Source of the DNA: Pseudomonas sp. MM211
Lineage (GTDB): Bacteria > Pseudomonadota > Gammaproteobacteria > Pseudomonadales > Pseudomonadaceae
Direction: 5' to 3'
DNA length: 64,000 bases
Assembly: GCF_020386635.1 (NCBI RefSeq)
Contig: NZ_CP081942.1
Location: 4,030,001 to 4,094,000 of the forward strand
The translations under genes and the position numbers were made by a program. The notes under the pieces were generated by a model that made no database searches, was not told the origin of the DNA, and was given only the letters and a program-made list of their open reading frames with translations. This document shows, piece by piece, positions 10,258-19,191 of this stretch (the first letter of the stretch is position 1; the number at the start of each line of letters is the position of its first letter).

Positions 10258-11226
10258 TTGACCGCGCTGGCCTCAGCAGTTCCGATTATCTCTGCCTGCA
10301 GTGGTGACCAATCAATTCTGGCCCCGGCCGGCCCGGTAGCGCGCGACATCGCCCTGCTGTGGTGGGCCATGTGCGGCTTCTTCAGCCTGGTACTGGTGGT
10401 GGTCAGCGCGCTGTGGATCTACGCGGTATGGCGCAAGCCGCGCGAATATTCGGCCGAGGATGCCCGGCGCATCCAGCGTCGCTGGCTGATCGGCGGCGGC
10501 ATCGTGCTGCCGACGGTCACCGTTACCGTGCTACTGGCGTTCGGCATTCCCGTGGGCCAGCGCATGATGCAGTTGCCCATTCTCGGTGAGCAGCCGTTGC
10601 AGATTCACGTGATTGGCCACCAGTGGTGGTGGGAGGTGCGCTACCCGGACAGCGGCGTGGTGACCGCCAACCAGCTGCATCTCCCCGCAGGTCGGCCGGT
10701 GGACATCACCGTCAGCAGCGCCGACGTGATCCATTCCTTCTGGGTACCGCGCCTGGGCGGCAAGATCGACATGATCCCCGGCCGCGAGAACCGCATCCGC
10801 CTGCAAGCAGATGCGCCCGGCACCTTTCGTGGCCAGTGCACGGAGTTCTGCGGCACTCAGCACAGCCACATGATTCTCGATGTACAGGCCCACAGCGACG
10901 AAGACTTCGCCGCCTGGATCGACGCCCGCCGCGAGCCACAGGTCGAGGCGCTGCAAGGCCCGGCCGCCGATACATTCCTGGCTCACTGCGGCATGTGCCA
11001 CACCGTAGCGGGCGTCAGCGCGGGCAACCGCGCACCGGATCTCACCGACCTGGCCAGCCGCCGCAACCTGGGCGGCGGCGTAATGCCCAACGAGCCCGGT
11101 GCCATCCTGACCTGGCTGCAGGAGCACGGGCGCCTGAAGCCGGGCACCGGCATGCCGCTGACCGACGATCTCGATGCCGAGCACCTGCAGGCCATCGCCA
11201 CCTGGCTGGAGGGCCTCGAACCATGA
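10258..11226 (+). CDS. coxB: Cytochrome c oxidase subunit II with C-terminal cytochrome c domain (start uncertain)
   Basis: Subunit II of a caa3-type terminal oxidase. Lipoprotein-like leader ending ISAC, two transmembrane helices, QWWWEVRYPD, the CuA ligands (VIHSFW, CTEFCGTQHSHM), then a c-type heme site CGMCH and a distal Met near the C-terminus (GTGMPL). The reading frame stays open upstream but has no ATG or GTG near the leader. TTG 10258 gives a leader without a basic residue; CTG 10222 gives a better one (KDGRIYPALLK). ATG 10229 lies in another frame and would give MAAFTRLYSS, then a stop, so a 1-base shift may be present (see findings). Confidence 0.85.
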   Translation: MTALASAVPIISACSGDQSILAPAGPVARDIALLWWAMCGFFSLVLVVVSALWIYAVWRKPREYSAEDARRIQRRWLIGGGIVLPTVTVTVLLAFGIPVGQRMMQLPILGEQPLQIHVIGHQWWWEVRYPDSGVVTANQLHLPAGRPVDITVSSADVIHSFWVPRLGGKIDMIPGRENRIRLQADAPGTFRGQCTEFCGTQHSHMILDVQAHSDEDFAAWIDARREPQVEALQGPAADTFLAHCGMCHTVAGVSAGNRAPDLTDLASRRNLGGGVMPNEPGAILTWLQEHGRLKPGTGMPLTDDLDAEHLQAIATWLEGLEP

Positions 11227-13751
11227 GTGAAACGCGCGAAACACAACGCGGCGAAGACACCGATGCCCTGCACGACCAGTTCAACGAGGTCTGGGGCAAC
11301 CCGCGGGGCTGGCGTGCGCTGACCATCGTCAACCACACCACCCTGGGCCTGCGCTTCATGGTCACCGGCCTGGGCTTCTTCATCTTCGGCATCCTGCTGG
11401 CGATGCTGATCCGCACCCAACTGGCGCTGCCGGGCAACGCCTTCATGGGCGCGGAAATGTACAACCAGGTGTTCACCATGCACGGCACGGTGATGATGTT
11501 CCTGTTCGCCGTGCCGATGATGGAAGGCCTGGCGGTGTACCTGATTCCGAAGATGCTCGGCGCAAGGGATCTGGTCTTTCCACGGCTCTCGGCCCTGGGC
11601 TACTGGTGCTATCTGTTCGGCGGCCTGATCATCTGTTCCAGCCTGCTGCTCGGCGTGGCGCCCAACGCGGGCTGGTTCATGTACACGCCGCTGTCCAGCG
11701 CTGCGCATTCACCGGGGATCAACGCCGACTTCTGGCTGCTGGGTATCACCTTCGTGGAGATCTCCGCAGTGTCGGCCGGTGTCGAGCTGGTGGTGTCGAT
11801 CCTGCGTACCCGCGCCGAAGGTATGGCGCTGAACCGGATGCCGATCTACGCCTGGTACATCCTGACCATGGCGATGATGATCGTCATCGGCTTCCCGCCG
11901 CTGATTCTCGGCAGCATCCTGCTGGAGCTGGAACGTGCCGCCGGACTGCCGTTCTTCGAAGTAGCGCGTGGCGGTGACCCGCTGCTCTGGCAGCACCTGT
12001 TCTGGCTGTTCGGCCACCCCGAGGTGTACATCATCTTCCTGCCGGCCGCCGGCATCGTCTCGACGCTGCTGCCGGTGTTCTGCGGTCGCCCGCTGGTGGG
12101 CTATCGCGCTGTGGTGCTGGGCGTGCTGACCACCGGCTTCATCAGCTTCGGTCTTTGGGTGCACCACATGTTCACGGTGGGCATCCCGCAGCTGGCCCAG
12201 GCGTTCTTTTCCGCGGCGAGCATGCTGGTGGCGATACCCACGGCGATTCAGGTCTTCGCCTGGCTGGCCACGCTGTGGCTCGGCAAACCGCGCTACAACG
12301 TGCCGATGCTGTGGCTGATGGGCTTTCTGATCACCTTCGTGTGTGGCGGGCTGACCGGCGTGATGCTGGCCCTGGTGCCATTCGACTGGCAGGTGCATGA
12401 CACCCACTTCGTGGTCGCGCATTTCCACTACGTGCTGATCGGCGGCATGCTCTTTCCGCTGATCGCCGGGCTGTATTACTGGCTGCCGCACTTCTCCGGG
12501 CGCATGGCTTCCGAACGCCTGGGCAAGTGGGGATTCTGGCTGGTGTTCATCGGCTTCAACATGACCTTCCTGATCATGCACTGGACCGGCCTGCTGGGCA
12601 TGCCGAGGCGCGTCTACACCTATGACACGGGCCTGGGCTGGGACATGCCCAACCTGATCTCGTCGATCGGCAGCTTCATCATGGTGATCGGTATCGCCAC
12701 CCTGCTGCTGGATCTGATCCTGCACTACCGCTATGGCAAACCCGCGGGCAAGAATCCCTGGCAGGCCGACACCATGGAGTGGGCCACCAGCCTGCCGCCC
12801 AACCCGTACAATTTCGTCAGCTTGGCCAAGGTCACCGACCGCCATCCGCTGTGGCGTGACCCGGATCTGGGCGACAGCATGGCCCGTGGTGAACATGACC
12901 TGACGGTGATCGACCACGGCCGTCGTGAAACCTGGGGCGTCGATCCGCTGACCGGCGAAGTCAGGGAAATCATCCACCTGCCTGGCAACAGCTGGCTGCC
13001 GTTCATTGCCGCCTGCTGCATCGCCGTGGTGTGTTTGAGCCTGCTGACCAAAACCTACATCCTGGCACTGGTAGCCTGTTTCGCCTCGATCGTGGTGCTG
13101 CTGCGCTGGAGCTGGGAGAACGGTGCCCACCCCAAGGCGGCGCCGGATGCCAAGACCCAGCCTGGCGAACCGCCGCTGCACTCGCGAACCTGCGACGGGC
13201 CGGGCCTTTGGGGCATGGGCGTGACCCTGCTGTCCAACGGTGCGTTGTACCTGTCACTGCTGTTTGGCTGGTTCTACCTGTGGACGGTGGCGCCGAACTG
13301 GCTGGTGCCGGATGCGCCAGTTTTCAATCACTGGTTGCTGTTCGCCAGCGCTCTGCTATTGACCGTGGCCACGCCCTGGCACCGACGGGTGCTTGCCCGC
13401 CTGCGCCAGAGAGACGACCGTGGCCTGCTAGCCTGCCAGATCGGCCTTGCCGTGATAGGCCTGATACAGGCCGCGCTGCTGCTCTGGGCCCTGCTCAGCG
13501 AGGCGCTGCAGCCCACCGTTCGTGCCCATGATGCGGTGATCTTCGTGATGCTCGCCTACAGCTTTGGCCATGCCCTGCTGGCCGGCACGCTCAGCGCCTT
13601 GCAGGCACTGCGCGTACGCATCGGCTACGTCAGCGCCGAGTCGCCTTACGAACCGCTGGTGGTGGCGCAGTTCTGGAACTACAGCCTCGGTGTGCTGTGG
13701 ACGAGCTACTTCGCCATCGCCCTGTTCCCACCCGCATTCGGAGGTGCGTGA
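11223..13751 (+). CDS. Cytochrome c oxidase subunits I and III fused in one chain
   Basis: 842 residues. The first about 560 are heme-copper oxidase subunit I: TMHGTVMMF (low-spin heme His), GHPEVYI (CuB His and the cross-linked Tyr, type A), WVHHMFT (two CuB His) and HDTHFVVAHFHYV (heme ligands). A linker region (about 600-690) leads to a subunit III domain with about seven helices ending ..FWNYSLGVLWTSYFAIALFPP. ATG overlaps the coxB stop (ATGA). It pumps protons while reducing O2 with electrons from cytochrome c. Oxidase assembly genes are not in this window. Confidence 0.92.
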   Translation: MSETRETQRGEDTDALHDQFNEVWGNPRGWRALTIVNHTTLGLRFMVTGLGFFIFGILLAMLIRTQLALPGNAFMGAEMYNQVFTMHGTVMMFLFAVPMMEGLAVYLIPKMLGARDLVFPRLSALGYWCYLFGGLIICSSLLLGVAPNAGWFMYTPLSSAAHSPGINADFWLLGITFVEISAVSAGVELVVSILRTRAEGMALNRMPIYAWYILTMAMMIVIGFPPLILGSILLELERAAGLPFFEVARGGDPLLWQHLFWLFGHPEVYIIFLPAAGIVSTLLPVFCGRPLVGYRAVVLGVLTTGFISFGLWVHHMFTVGIPQLAQAFFSAASMLVAIPTAIQVFAWLATLWLGKPRYNVPMLWLMGFLITFVCGGLTGVMLALVPFDWQVHDTHFVVAHFHYVLIGGMLFPLIAGLYYWLPHFSGRMASERLGKWGFWLVFIGFNMTFLIMHWTGLLGMPRRVYTYDTGLGWDMPNLISSIGSFIMVIGIATLLLDLILHYRYGKPAGKNPWQADTMEWATSLPPNPYNFVSLAKVTDRHPLWRDPDLGDSMARGEHDLTVIDHGRRETWGVDPLTGEVREIIHLPGNSWLPFIAACCIAVVCLSLLTKTYILALVACFASIVVLLRWSWENGAHPKAAPDAKTQPGEPPLHSRTCDGPGLWGMGVTLLSNGALYLSLLFGWFYLWTVAPNWLVPDAPVFNHWLLFASALLLTVATPWHRRVLARLRQRDDRGLLACQIGLAVIGLIQAALLLWALLSEALQPTVRAHDAVIFVMLAYSFGHALLAGTLSALQALRVRIGYVSAESPYEPLVVAQFWNYSLGVLWTSYFAIALFPPAFGGA

Positions 13752-14104
13752 TGCAAAGCCTGCGCTCGGTCTATAACCCGATTCACATCGTCACCGGCCT
13801 GAGCATCTGGAGCCTCTGGTTCGTCGCGCTCTACGGCGGCCAGGGCGTCGGCTGCTCGGTCGCACCACCGCCGCTCGAGGACGGCCCCTGGACCTGGCTG
13901 AACCTGGCCCTGGTCGCTCTGTCGCTGCTCACCACCCTCCTGCTGCTGGCCCTGGCGCGTCTGTTCCAGAAGGCAGCGCGGCAGCCCGACCGCAGTGATC
14001 GCGAGCGGTTCGTGGCAAGCGTCTCGGCCGGCGGCAATCTGATTGCCGCCATCGCCGTGGTGTTTATCGCCCTGCCGATCATGGCGCTGCCGCCCTGCGC
14101 CTGA
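13751..14104 (+). CDS. Small membrane protein of the oxidase operon
   Basis: 117 residues with three likely transmembrane helices (about residues 17-35, 50-72 and 94-113). Its ATG overlaps the last base of the fused oxidase gene's stop codon, so it is surely co-translated. I do not recognise a named family; position suggests an accessory or subunit IV-like protein of the oxidase. Confidence 0.7.
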   Translation: MQSLRSVYNPIHIVTGLSIWSLWFVALYGGQGVGCSVAPPPLEDGPWTWLNLALVALSLLTTLLLLALARLFQKAARQPDRSDRERFVASVSAGGNLIAAIAVVFIALPIMALPPCA

Positions 14105-14202
14105 CAATGCACCGGGAAACCTGCTGAAACAGCTGCGCTTGACCTTCCAACGCCTCACGGACTCGAAGCCCAACACCGTGCAGATGGAACGAGAACAAAA
14201 TA

Positions 14203-15654
14203 ATGAGCGAGAAAAAACAAACCCACGGCGCGATCATAGCCGCACGTATCGGCCTGTTTCTCGGGCCACTATTACTGCTGGCCTGTATCGTCAGCGAGCC
14301 GCCCGCCGACCTGAGCCAGGAAGCCTGGCTGACCGCCGGCCTCATCGGCCTGATGGCCACCTGGTGGGCTACCGAGGCAATTCCCATCCCGGCCACCGCC
14401 CTACTGCCCATACCGATGATTCCGCTACTCGGCATTGGTACGCCGCAGGAAGCCACTGGCCCCTACGCCAACCCGGTAATCTTCCTGTTTCTCGGCGGTT
14501 TTCTGCTCGGCCTGTGCATGCAGCGCTGGGAGCTGCACAAACGCATCGCGCTCAATACCCTGATCGCAGTTGGCAACCAGCCTGCTCGGCAAATTGGCGG
14601 GTTCATGCTCGCCACCGCGCTGATCGGCATGGGCGTGAGCAACACCGCCACGGCGATCATGATGCTGCCTATCGGTCTGTCGGTGATCACCATGCTCACC
14701 CAGAAAGGCGATGAGGCCGAACACGAGCGCTTCGCCACCGCCCTGCTGCTGGGTATCGCTTACGCCGCCAGCATCGGCGGCATTTCCACGCTGATCGGCA
14801 CGCCACCCAATGCGCTGCTGGCGGCCTACCTGCGCGAGCACCATGACGTACATGTTGGCTTCGGCCAGTGGATGATGGTCGGCGTCCCGGTCGCCACCTG
14901 CATGCTGCTGTTCGTCTGGTGGTGGCTGACCCGTGGCGGCTTCAAACTGGAAGGCGACAGCCAACCGCTGCTCAAGGAGGAACTGGGCAAGCTCGGTGCC
15001 TGGACGACCGGCGAAAAGCGTATTGCCCTGGTATTCGGCCTGGCCGCGCTGGCCTGGGTCACTCAGCCGCTGATATCCAATGTCGTCAGTGCGGTCGATG
15101 ACACCCTGATCGCCATGGTCGCAGCCCTCAGCCTGTTCCTGATTCCCGGCAAACGTGACGGCGACAAGCGTGTATTTCTGATGGACTGGGAAACCGCCAA
15201 CAAGGTGCCCTGGGGCATCCTGCTGCTGTTCGGTGGTGGCCTGTCGCTGGCCGGCGCAATCACTTCAACCGGGTTGGCGAAATGGATTGGCGAGAGCCTG
15301 CAGGTGGTCGGTACCTTGCATCTGTTCCTGATCATCGGCGCTGTGACACTGACCATCAACGTGCTCACCGAGGTCACTTCTAACACCGCCACGGCAGCGG
15401 CGTTCATTCCTCTGGTCGGTGCACTGGCGGTGTCTCAGGGCATTCCGGTGGAGCTGTTGACCATCCCGGCAACCATCGCCGCCAGTTGCGCCTTCATGAT
15501 GCCCGTGGCCACGCCACCCAACGCGCTGGTGTTCGGCACCGGGCTAATGCGTATTCAGTCAATGATCAAGGCCGGCTTTGTGATCAATATCTTCAGCGTG
15601 ATCCTGATAACCACGCTGTGCTACCTGCTGATCGGGATGATCTGGAGCCACTGA
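14203..15654 (+). CDS. DASS/SLC13 family sodium-dependent anion symporter
   Basis: 483 residues, about 11-12 helices plus two hairpins. It carries both SNT signature motifs of the divalent anion:sodium symporter family (GVSNTATAIMMLP in the first half, TSNTATAAAFIPL in the second), which bind Na+ and the carboxylate in VcINDY-type transporters. ATWWATEAIPIPATALLPI is another family motif. It should import a di- or tricarboxylate such as succinate or malate; sulfate cannot be excluded. It stands alone between the oxidase operon and argR, which points towards it. Confidence 0.88.
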   Translation: MSEKKQTHGAIIAARIGLFLGPLLLLACIVSEPPADLSQEAWLTAGLIGLMATWWATEAIPIPATALLPIPMIPLLGIGTPQEATGPYANPVIFLFLGGFLLGLCMQRWELHKRIALNTLIAVGNQPARQIGGFMLATALIGMGVSNTATAIMMLPIGLSVITMLTQKGDEAEHERFATALLLGIAYAASIGGISTLIGTPPNALLAAYLREHHDVHVGFGQWMMVGVPVATCMLLFVWWWLTRGGFKLEGDSQPLLKEELGKLGAWTTGEKRIALVFGLAALAWVTQPLISNVVSAVDDTLIAMVAALSLFLIPGKRDGDKRVFLMDWETANKVPWGILLLFGGGLSLAGAITSTGLAKWIGESLQVVGTLHLFLIIGAVTLTINVLTEVTSNTATAAAFIPLVGALAVSQGIPVELLTIPATIAASCAFMMPVATPPNALVFGTGLMRIQSMIKAGFVINIFSVILITTLCYLLIGMIWSH

Positions 15655-15770
15655 TCCGCGCCGGCCGTCAGCCTAGTGGTGGACGGAAAAAGCGCCGGCT
15701 ACGCGCCCCGGTCCACCCTACCCGCTGACCGATGCCGTTAGACGAGGAAAGCCCCGTCCACCGGCAATCA

Positions 15771-16751
15771 TCAGCCGCGTTCAGCGGGGGCCGACGTCAG
15801 TTCGAAGGGACTGTTGCTGCGCCGCTGGTTGCGGTCTTCCCGCGGCGTGGCGCCGAAGAAGTTGCGGTAGGCGCTGGAGAAATGCGGCCCCGAGGAGAAA
15901 CCGCAAGACAAGCCAATCTGAATGATCGATTTGCTGGTCTGCATCAGCAGTTGCCGCGCCTTGTTCAGGCGCAGCTCCAGGTAATACTGGCTGGGTACGC
16001 GATTGAGGTACTGCTTGAAGATGCGCTCGAGCTGCCGACGCGACACGCACACATGCTGGGCAATTTCGTCGGTGGTCAGCGGCTCCTCGATATTGGCCTC
16101 CATCAGCAGCACCGCCTGGGTGAGCTTGGGGTGGCTGGAGCCAAGGCGGTTCTGCAACGGAATGCGCTGACGCTCCCCGCCCTCACGGATGCGCTCGACC
16201 ACCAGCTCTTCAGACACCGCACCGGCCAGCTCGGCACCGTGATCACGGGCCAGCAGGGCCAGCAGCATGTCCATCACAGCCATGCCGCCGCAGGCGGTGA
16301 GGCGATCACGATCCCAGTCGAACAGATGGCTGGTGGCAATCACCTTGGGAAAGCGCTCGGAAAAATCATCCTGCCAACGCCAGTGCACCGACGCCCGATA
16401 ACCGTCGAGCAAGCCGAGTTGCGCAAGCGCATAAACACCCGCGGACACTGCGCCGATACAGCAGCCATTGCGCGCCACTTGTTTGAGGGCTGCAGCTAAC
16501 GCCGGTGCTACGGCAGCCGGCGGCTCATCGGCAAGCAGGAACAACTTGCGATAACCGTCCAAATTGCCGACCCAAGGACTGCCCGGTAGGCGCCAGGCGC
16601 CCTCGACAGGCTCTTCGGCCTGCAGGAACGACACCTCGTAAACCACTTCCGGATGGACGCGCTGAGCGACGCTCAGGGCCTCTTCCGCCAGCGCCAGAGT
16701 CAAAGGCTTGGTGGAAGGCCAAAGCAGGAAGCCGATTCGGTGGGCAGTCAT
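15771..16751 (-). CDS. argR: Arginine-responsive AraC/GlxA-type regulator ArgR
   Basis: 326 residues: an N-terminal DJ-1/PfpI-like ligand domain (HRIGFLLWPS..., with CIGAVSAGVYALA at the nucleophile elbow) and a C-terminal AraC domain (about 215-310) with two helix-turn-helix units (TTDEIAQHVCVSRRQLERIFK; SIIQIGLSCGFSSGPHFSSAYRNFFG). In P. aeruginosa the orthologue controls arginine uptake, catabolism and synthesis and is the last gene of the aot operon. The same arrangement here, just after aotP, supports the name. A candidate ArgR half-site lies upstream of aotJ. Confidence 0.92.
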   Translation of the reverse strand: MTAHRIGFLLWPSTKPLTLALAEEALSVAQRVHPEVVYEVSFLQAEEPVEGAWRLPGSPWVGNLDGYRKLFLLADEPPAAVAPALAAALKQVARNGCCIGAVSAGVYALAQLGLLDGYRASVHWRWQDDFSERFPKVIATSHLFDWDRDRLTACGGMAVMDMLLALLARDHGAELAGAVSEELVVERIREGGERQRIPLQNRLGSSHPKLTQAVLLMEANIEEPLTTDEIAQHVCVSRRQLERIFKQYLNRVPSQYYLELRLNKARQLLMQTSKSIIQIGLSCGFSSGPHFSSAYRNFFGATPREDRNQRRSNSPFELTSAPAERG

Positions 16752-16813
16752 GATGGGCAGGTCGGACTCTGAAGGCAGTGAAAGGTTGAGGCGTGCAGGG
16801 ATGATAACCCCAA

Positions 16814-17578
16814 CTACTTGAGACTACCGCTGAGGAACTGTTGCAGACGTTGAGATTGCGGATTGGCGAGCACCTCACGCGGGTCGCCCTGCTCTTCCAC
16901 CACGCCCTGATGCAGGAACAGCAACCCGTTGGAGACTTCGCGGGCAAAGCCCATTTCGTGGGTGACAACCACCATGGTACGCCCCTCGCTGGCCAGATCA
17001 CGCATCACCTTCAACACATCGCCGACCAGCTCCGGGTCAAGCGCCGAGGTGGGCTCGTCGAACAGCATGACTTCCGGCTCCATCGCCAGCGCACGGGCAA
17101 TCGCCACGCGCTGCTGCTCGCCACCGGACATGTGCGCCGGATAGGCGTCCTTGCGATGCGCCACGCCAACCTTGTGCAGGTAGTGCTCGGCCTTCTCGCG
17201 GGCCTCGGCCTTGCTCATGCCCAACACGTGTACCGGCGCCTCCATGACGTTTTCCAGCACGTTCATGTGCGACCACAGGTTGAAGTGCTGAAACACCATG
17301 GCCAAACGCGAGCGCAGGCGCTGCAACTGCTTGTCATCGGCGGCGCGCAGGGCGCCGTCCTTGCCGGGCACCAGTTTGAGCGCTTCGCCATTGAGCAGGA
17401 TCTGCCCGGCGTGAGGCTGCTCGAGCAAGTTGATGCAACGCAGGAAGGTGCTCTTGCCGGAGCCACTGGAGCCGATGATGCTGATCACGTCGCCGGCCTT
17501 GGCAGCCAGCGACACGCCCTTGAGCACCTCGTGGCTGCCGTAGCGCTTGTGCAGATCCTTCACTTCGAGCTTGTACAT
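16814..17578 (-). CDS. aotP: Arginine/ornithine ABC transporter ATP-binding protein AotP
   Basis: 254 residues, a polar amino-acid ABC ATPase of the HisP/GlnQ group: Walker A GSSGSGKST, Q-loop FQHFNLW, signature MSGGEQQ, Walker B VMLFDEPTSALD, switch His VTHEM. ATG 17578 (MYKLEVKDLHKRYG) is preferred over GTG 17587 on family N-terminus and ribosome-site spacing. In P. aeruginosa an extra gene (PA0891) sits between aotM and aotP; here the two are only 54 bases apart, so that gene is absent. Confidence 0.92.
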   Translation of the reverse strand: MYKLEVKDLHKRYGSHEVLKGVSLAAKAGDVISIIGSSGSGKSTFLRCINLLEQPHAGQILLNGEALKLVPGKDGALRAADDKQLQRLRSRLAMVFQHFNLWSHMNVLENVMEAPVHVLGMSKAEAREKAEHYLHKVGVAHRKDAYPAHMSGGEQQRVAIARALAMEPEVMLFDEPTSALDPELVGDVLKVMRDLASEGRTMVVVTHEMGFAREVSNGLLFLHQGVVEEQGDPREVLANPQSQRLQQFLSGSLK

Positions 17579-17632
17579 GCTTTCCACTCTCTTGAATCCG
17601 ATGTCGTGCCGCTGCTTCGTAAAAACGGCCAG

Positions 17633-18331
17633 TCAGCTGCGCCGCGGCGCCAGGTAGGCCAGCCAGCGGCGCTCGGCCAGCTTGAACAGGCGCACCAGAA
17701 TGAAGGTCAGGCACAGGTAGAACAGGCCGGCGGTGATGAAAGCCTCGAACGGCAGGTAATACTGGGAACTGACCGTACGCGCCGCACCGGTGATGTCGAT
17801 CAGGGTGACTATGGACGCCAGACTGGTGGTGTGCAGCATCATGATCACTTCGTTGCTGTACTGCGGCAGCGCGCGGCGCAGCGCCGAGGGCAACAGGATG
17901 CGTCGGTACAACTTGACCCGCGACATACCCATCGCCTTGGCCGCCTCGATCTCACCATGGGGCGTGGTCTTGAGGCTGCCAGCGAGAATCTCGGCACTGT
18001 ACGCGCTGGTATTGATGGCAAAAGCCAGGCAAGCGCAGAAAGTCGCGTTGGACAGGTACGGCCACAACACGCTTTCACGCACCGCTTCGAACTGGGCCAG
18101 GCCGTAGTAGACCAGAAACAGTTGCACCAGCATCGGCGTACCGCGGATTACGTAGGTGTAGAGCCAGGCCGGGCCATTGATCCAGAGCGAACGCGAGGTA
18201 CGCATCAGCGCTAGCGGCACGGCAGCCAGCAAACCGAAGAACAGCGCAATGGCCAGCAGCTTGAGGGTGACCAGCACGCCGCCGAGATACAGCGGCAGGC
18301 TGTCCCAGATCACGGTGTAATCGAAGATCAT
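17633..18331 (-). CDS. aotM: Arginine/ornithine ABC transporter permease AotM
   Basis: 232 residues with about five helices. The binding-protein-dependent transport signature is present (GEIEAAKAMGMSRVKLYRRILLPSALRRALP), with QLFLVYYG and RGTPMLV typical of HisM/ArtM. MIFDYTVIWDSLPLYLGGVLVTLK is the usual permease N-terminus and sets the start at 18331; a longer frame to 18412 would overlap aotQ. Works with AotQ in the inner membrane. Confidence 0.92.
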   Translation of the reverse strand: MIFDYTVIWDSLPLYLGGVLVTLKLLAIALFFGLLAAVPLALMRTSRSLWINGPAWLYTYVIRGTPMLVQLFLVYYGLAQFEAVRESVLWPYLSNATFCACLAFAINTSAYSAEILAGSLKTTPHGEIEAAKAMGMSRVKLYRRILLPSALRRALPQYSNEVIMMLHTTSLASIVTLIDITGAARTVSSQYYLPFEAFITAGLFYLCLTFILVRLFKLAERRWLAYLAPRRS

Positions 18332-18341
18332 CGTGCGCCCC

Positions 18342-19031
18342 TCACAGTTCGGCGGCCTTGGTGCCGACCGAGTAGCGTTTTTCCAGATAACGCAGGGCCA
18401 GCAACGAGACACTGGTGATCAGCAGATACAGGCCGGCCACCGCCAGGTAGAAGGTGAAGGGCTCGCGTGTGGCGTCAGCCGCGCTCTTGGCCTTGAACAT
18501 CATGTCCTGCAGGCCAACCACCGAAATCAGCGCCGTAGCCTTGGTCAGCACCAGCCAGTTGTTGGTGAAACCGGGAATCGCGAAACGGATCATCTGCGGC
18601 ACCAGAATGCGCAGGAACACCTGCAGGCCGCTCATCCCATAAGCCGCGCCCGCCTCCGCCTGTCCCTTGGGAATCGCCATGAAGGCGCCGCGGAAGGTCT
18701 CCGACAGGTAGGCGCCGAAGATGAAGCCCATGGTGAACACACCGGCGACGAAGGGGTTGATATCGATGTACTCGTCATAGCCGAGCATCGGCATCAGCCG
18801 GTTCACCAGATCCTGGCCGCCGTAGAAGATCAGCAGAATCAGCACCAGATCGGGAATGCCGCGGATCACCGTCGAATAGGTCTCACCGAGCACCGCCAGC
18901 CAGCGCACCGGCGACAGGCGAAAGGCCGCGCCGAGCAGGCCGAGCACGATGGCCACCGCCATCGAGGTCAGGGCCAGGATCAGGGTGAGCCAGGCGCCAT
19001 CGAGAATGGACGAGCCGTAGCCGTTGAGCAT
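18342..19031 (-). CDS. aotQ: Arginine/ornithine ABC transporter permease AotQ
   Basis: 229 residues, about five helices. HisQ-like: MLNGYGSSILDGAWLTLILAL, then RGIPDLVLILLIFYGGQDLVN and the EAA loop GQAEAGAAYGMSGLQVFLRILVPQMIRFAIPG. Pairs with AotM to form the membrane channel. Ten bases separate it from aotM; a long hairpin lies between it and aotJ. Confidence 0.92.
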   Translation of the reverse strand: MLNGYGSSILDGAWLTLILALTSMAVAIVLGLLGAAFRLSPVRWLAVLGETYSTVIRGIPDLVLILLIFYGGQDLVNRLMPMLGYDEYIDINPFVAGVFTMGFIFGAYLSETFRGAFMAIPKGQAEAGAAYGMSGLQVFLRILVPQMIRFAIPGFTNNWLVLTKATALISVVGLQDMMFKAKSAADATREPFTFYLAVAGLYLLITSVSLLALRYLEKRYSVGTKAAEL

Positions 19032-19079
19032 CCGCTTACCTCATGGGCGCGCCATCGGGCGCCGGAAATGCAACGCAAA

Positions 19080-19115
19080 AGTGGCACACGCCAATAACCG
19101 TCAGCGTGTGCCACT
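19080..19115 (-). other. Intercistronic hairpin between aotJ and aotQ
   Basis: AGTGGCACACGC pairs perfectly with GCGTGTGCCACT around a 12-base loop. No T-run follows on the minus strand, so it is more likely a processing or 3'-end-protecting hairpin that keeps binding-protein mRNA in excess over permease mRNA, a common design in ABC operons. Confidence 0.65.
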
Positions 19116-19191
19116 CGTCAACAAGAAATCACGACCTCGCGAGCTGGAGCCTGCTTAAACACCGCAGGCCCGCGCGCAGCAGAGCGTGGTC

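Noticed and set aside
11709..13181. 490-codon minus-strand frame opposite the fused oxidase gene
   Set aside because: His/Gln-rich shadow; the sense frame has all oxidase ligands.
15655..15770. Possible terminator or repeat (GGTGGAC...GTCCACCC) between the DASS gene and argR
   Set aside because: A long-loop inverted repeat is visible but short and imperfect; no T-run on either strand, so no call is made.
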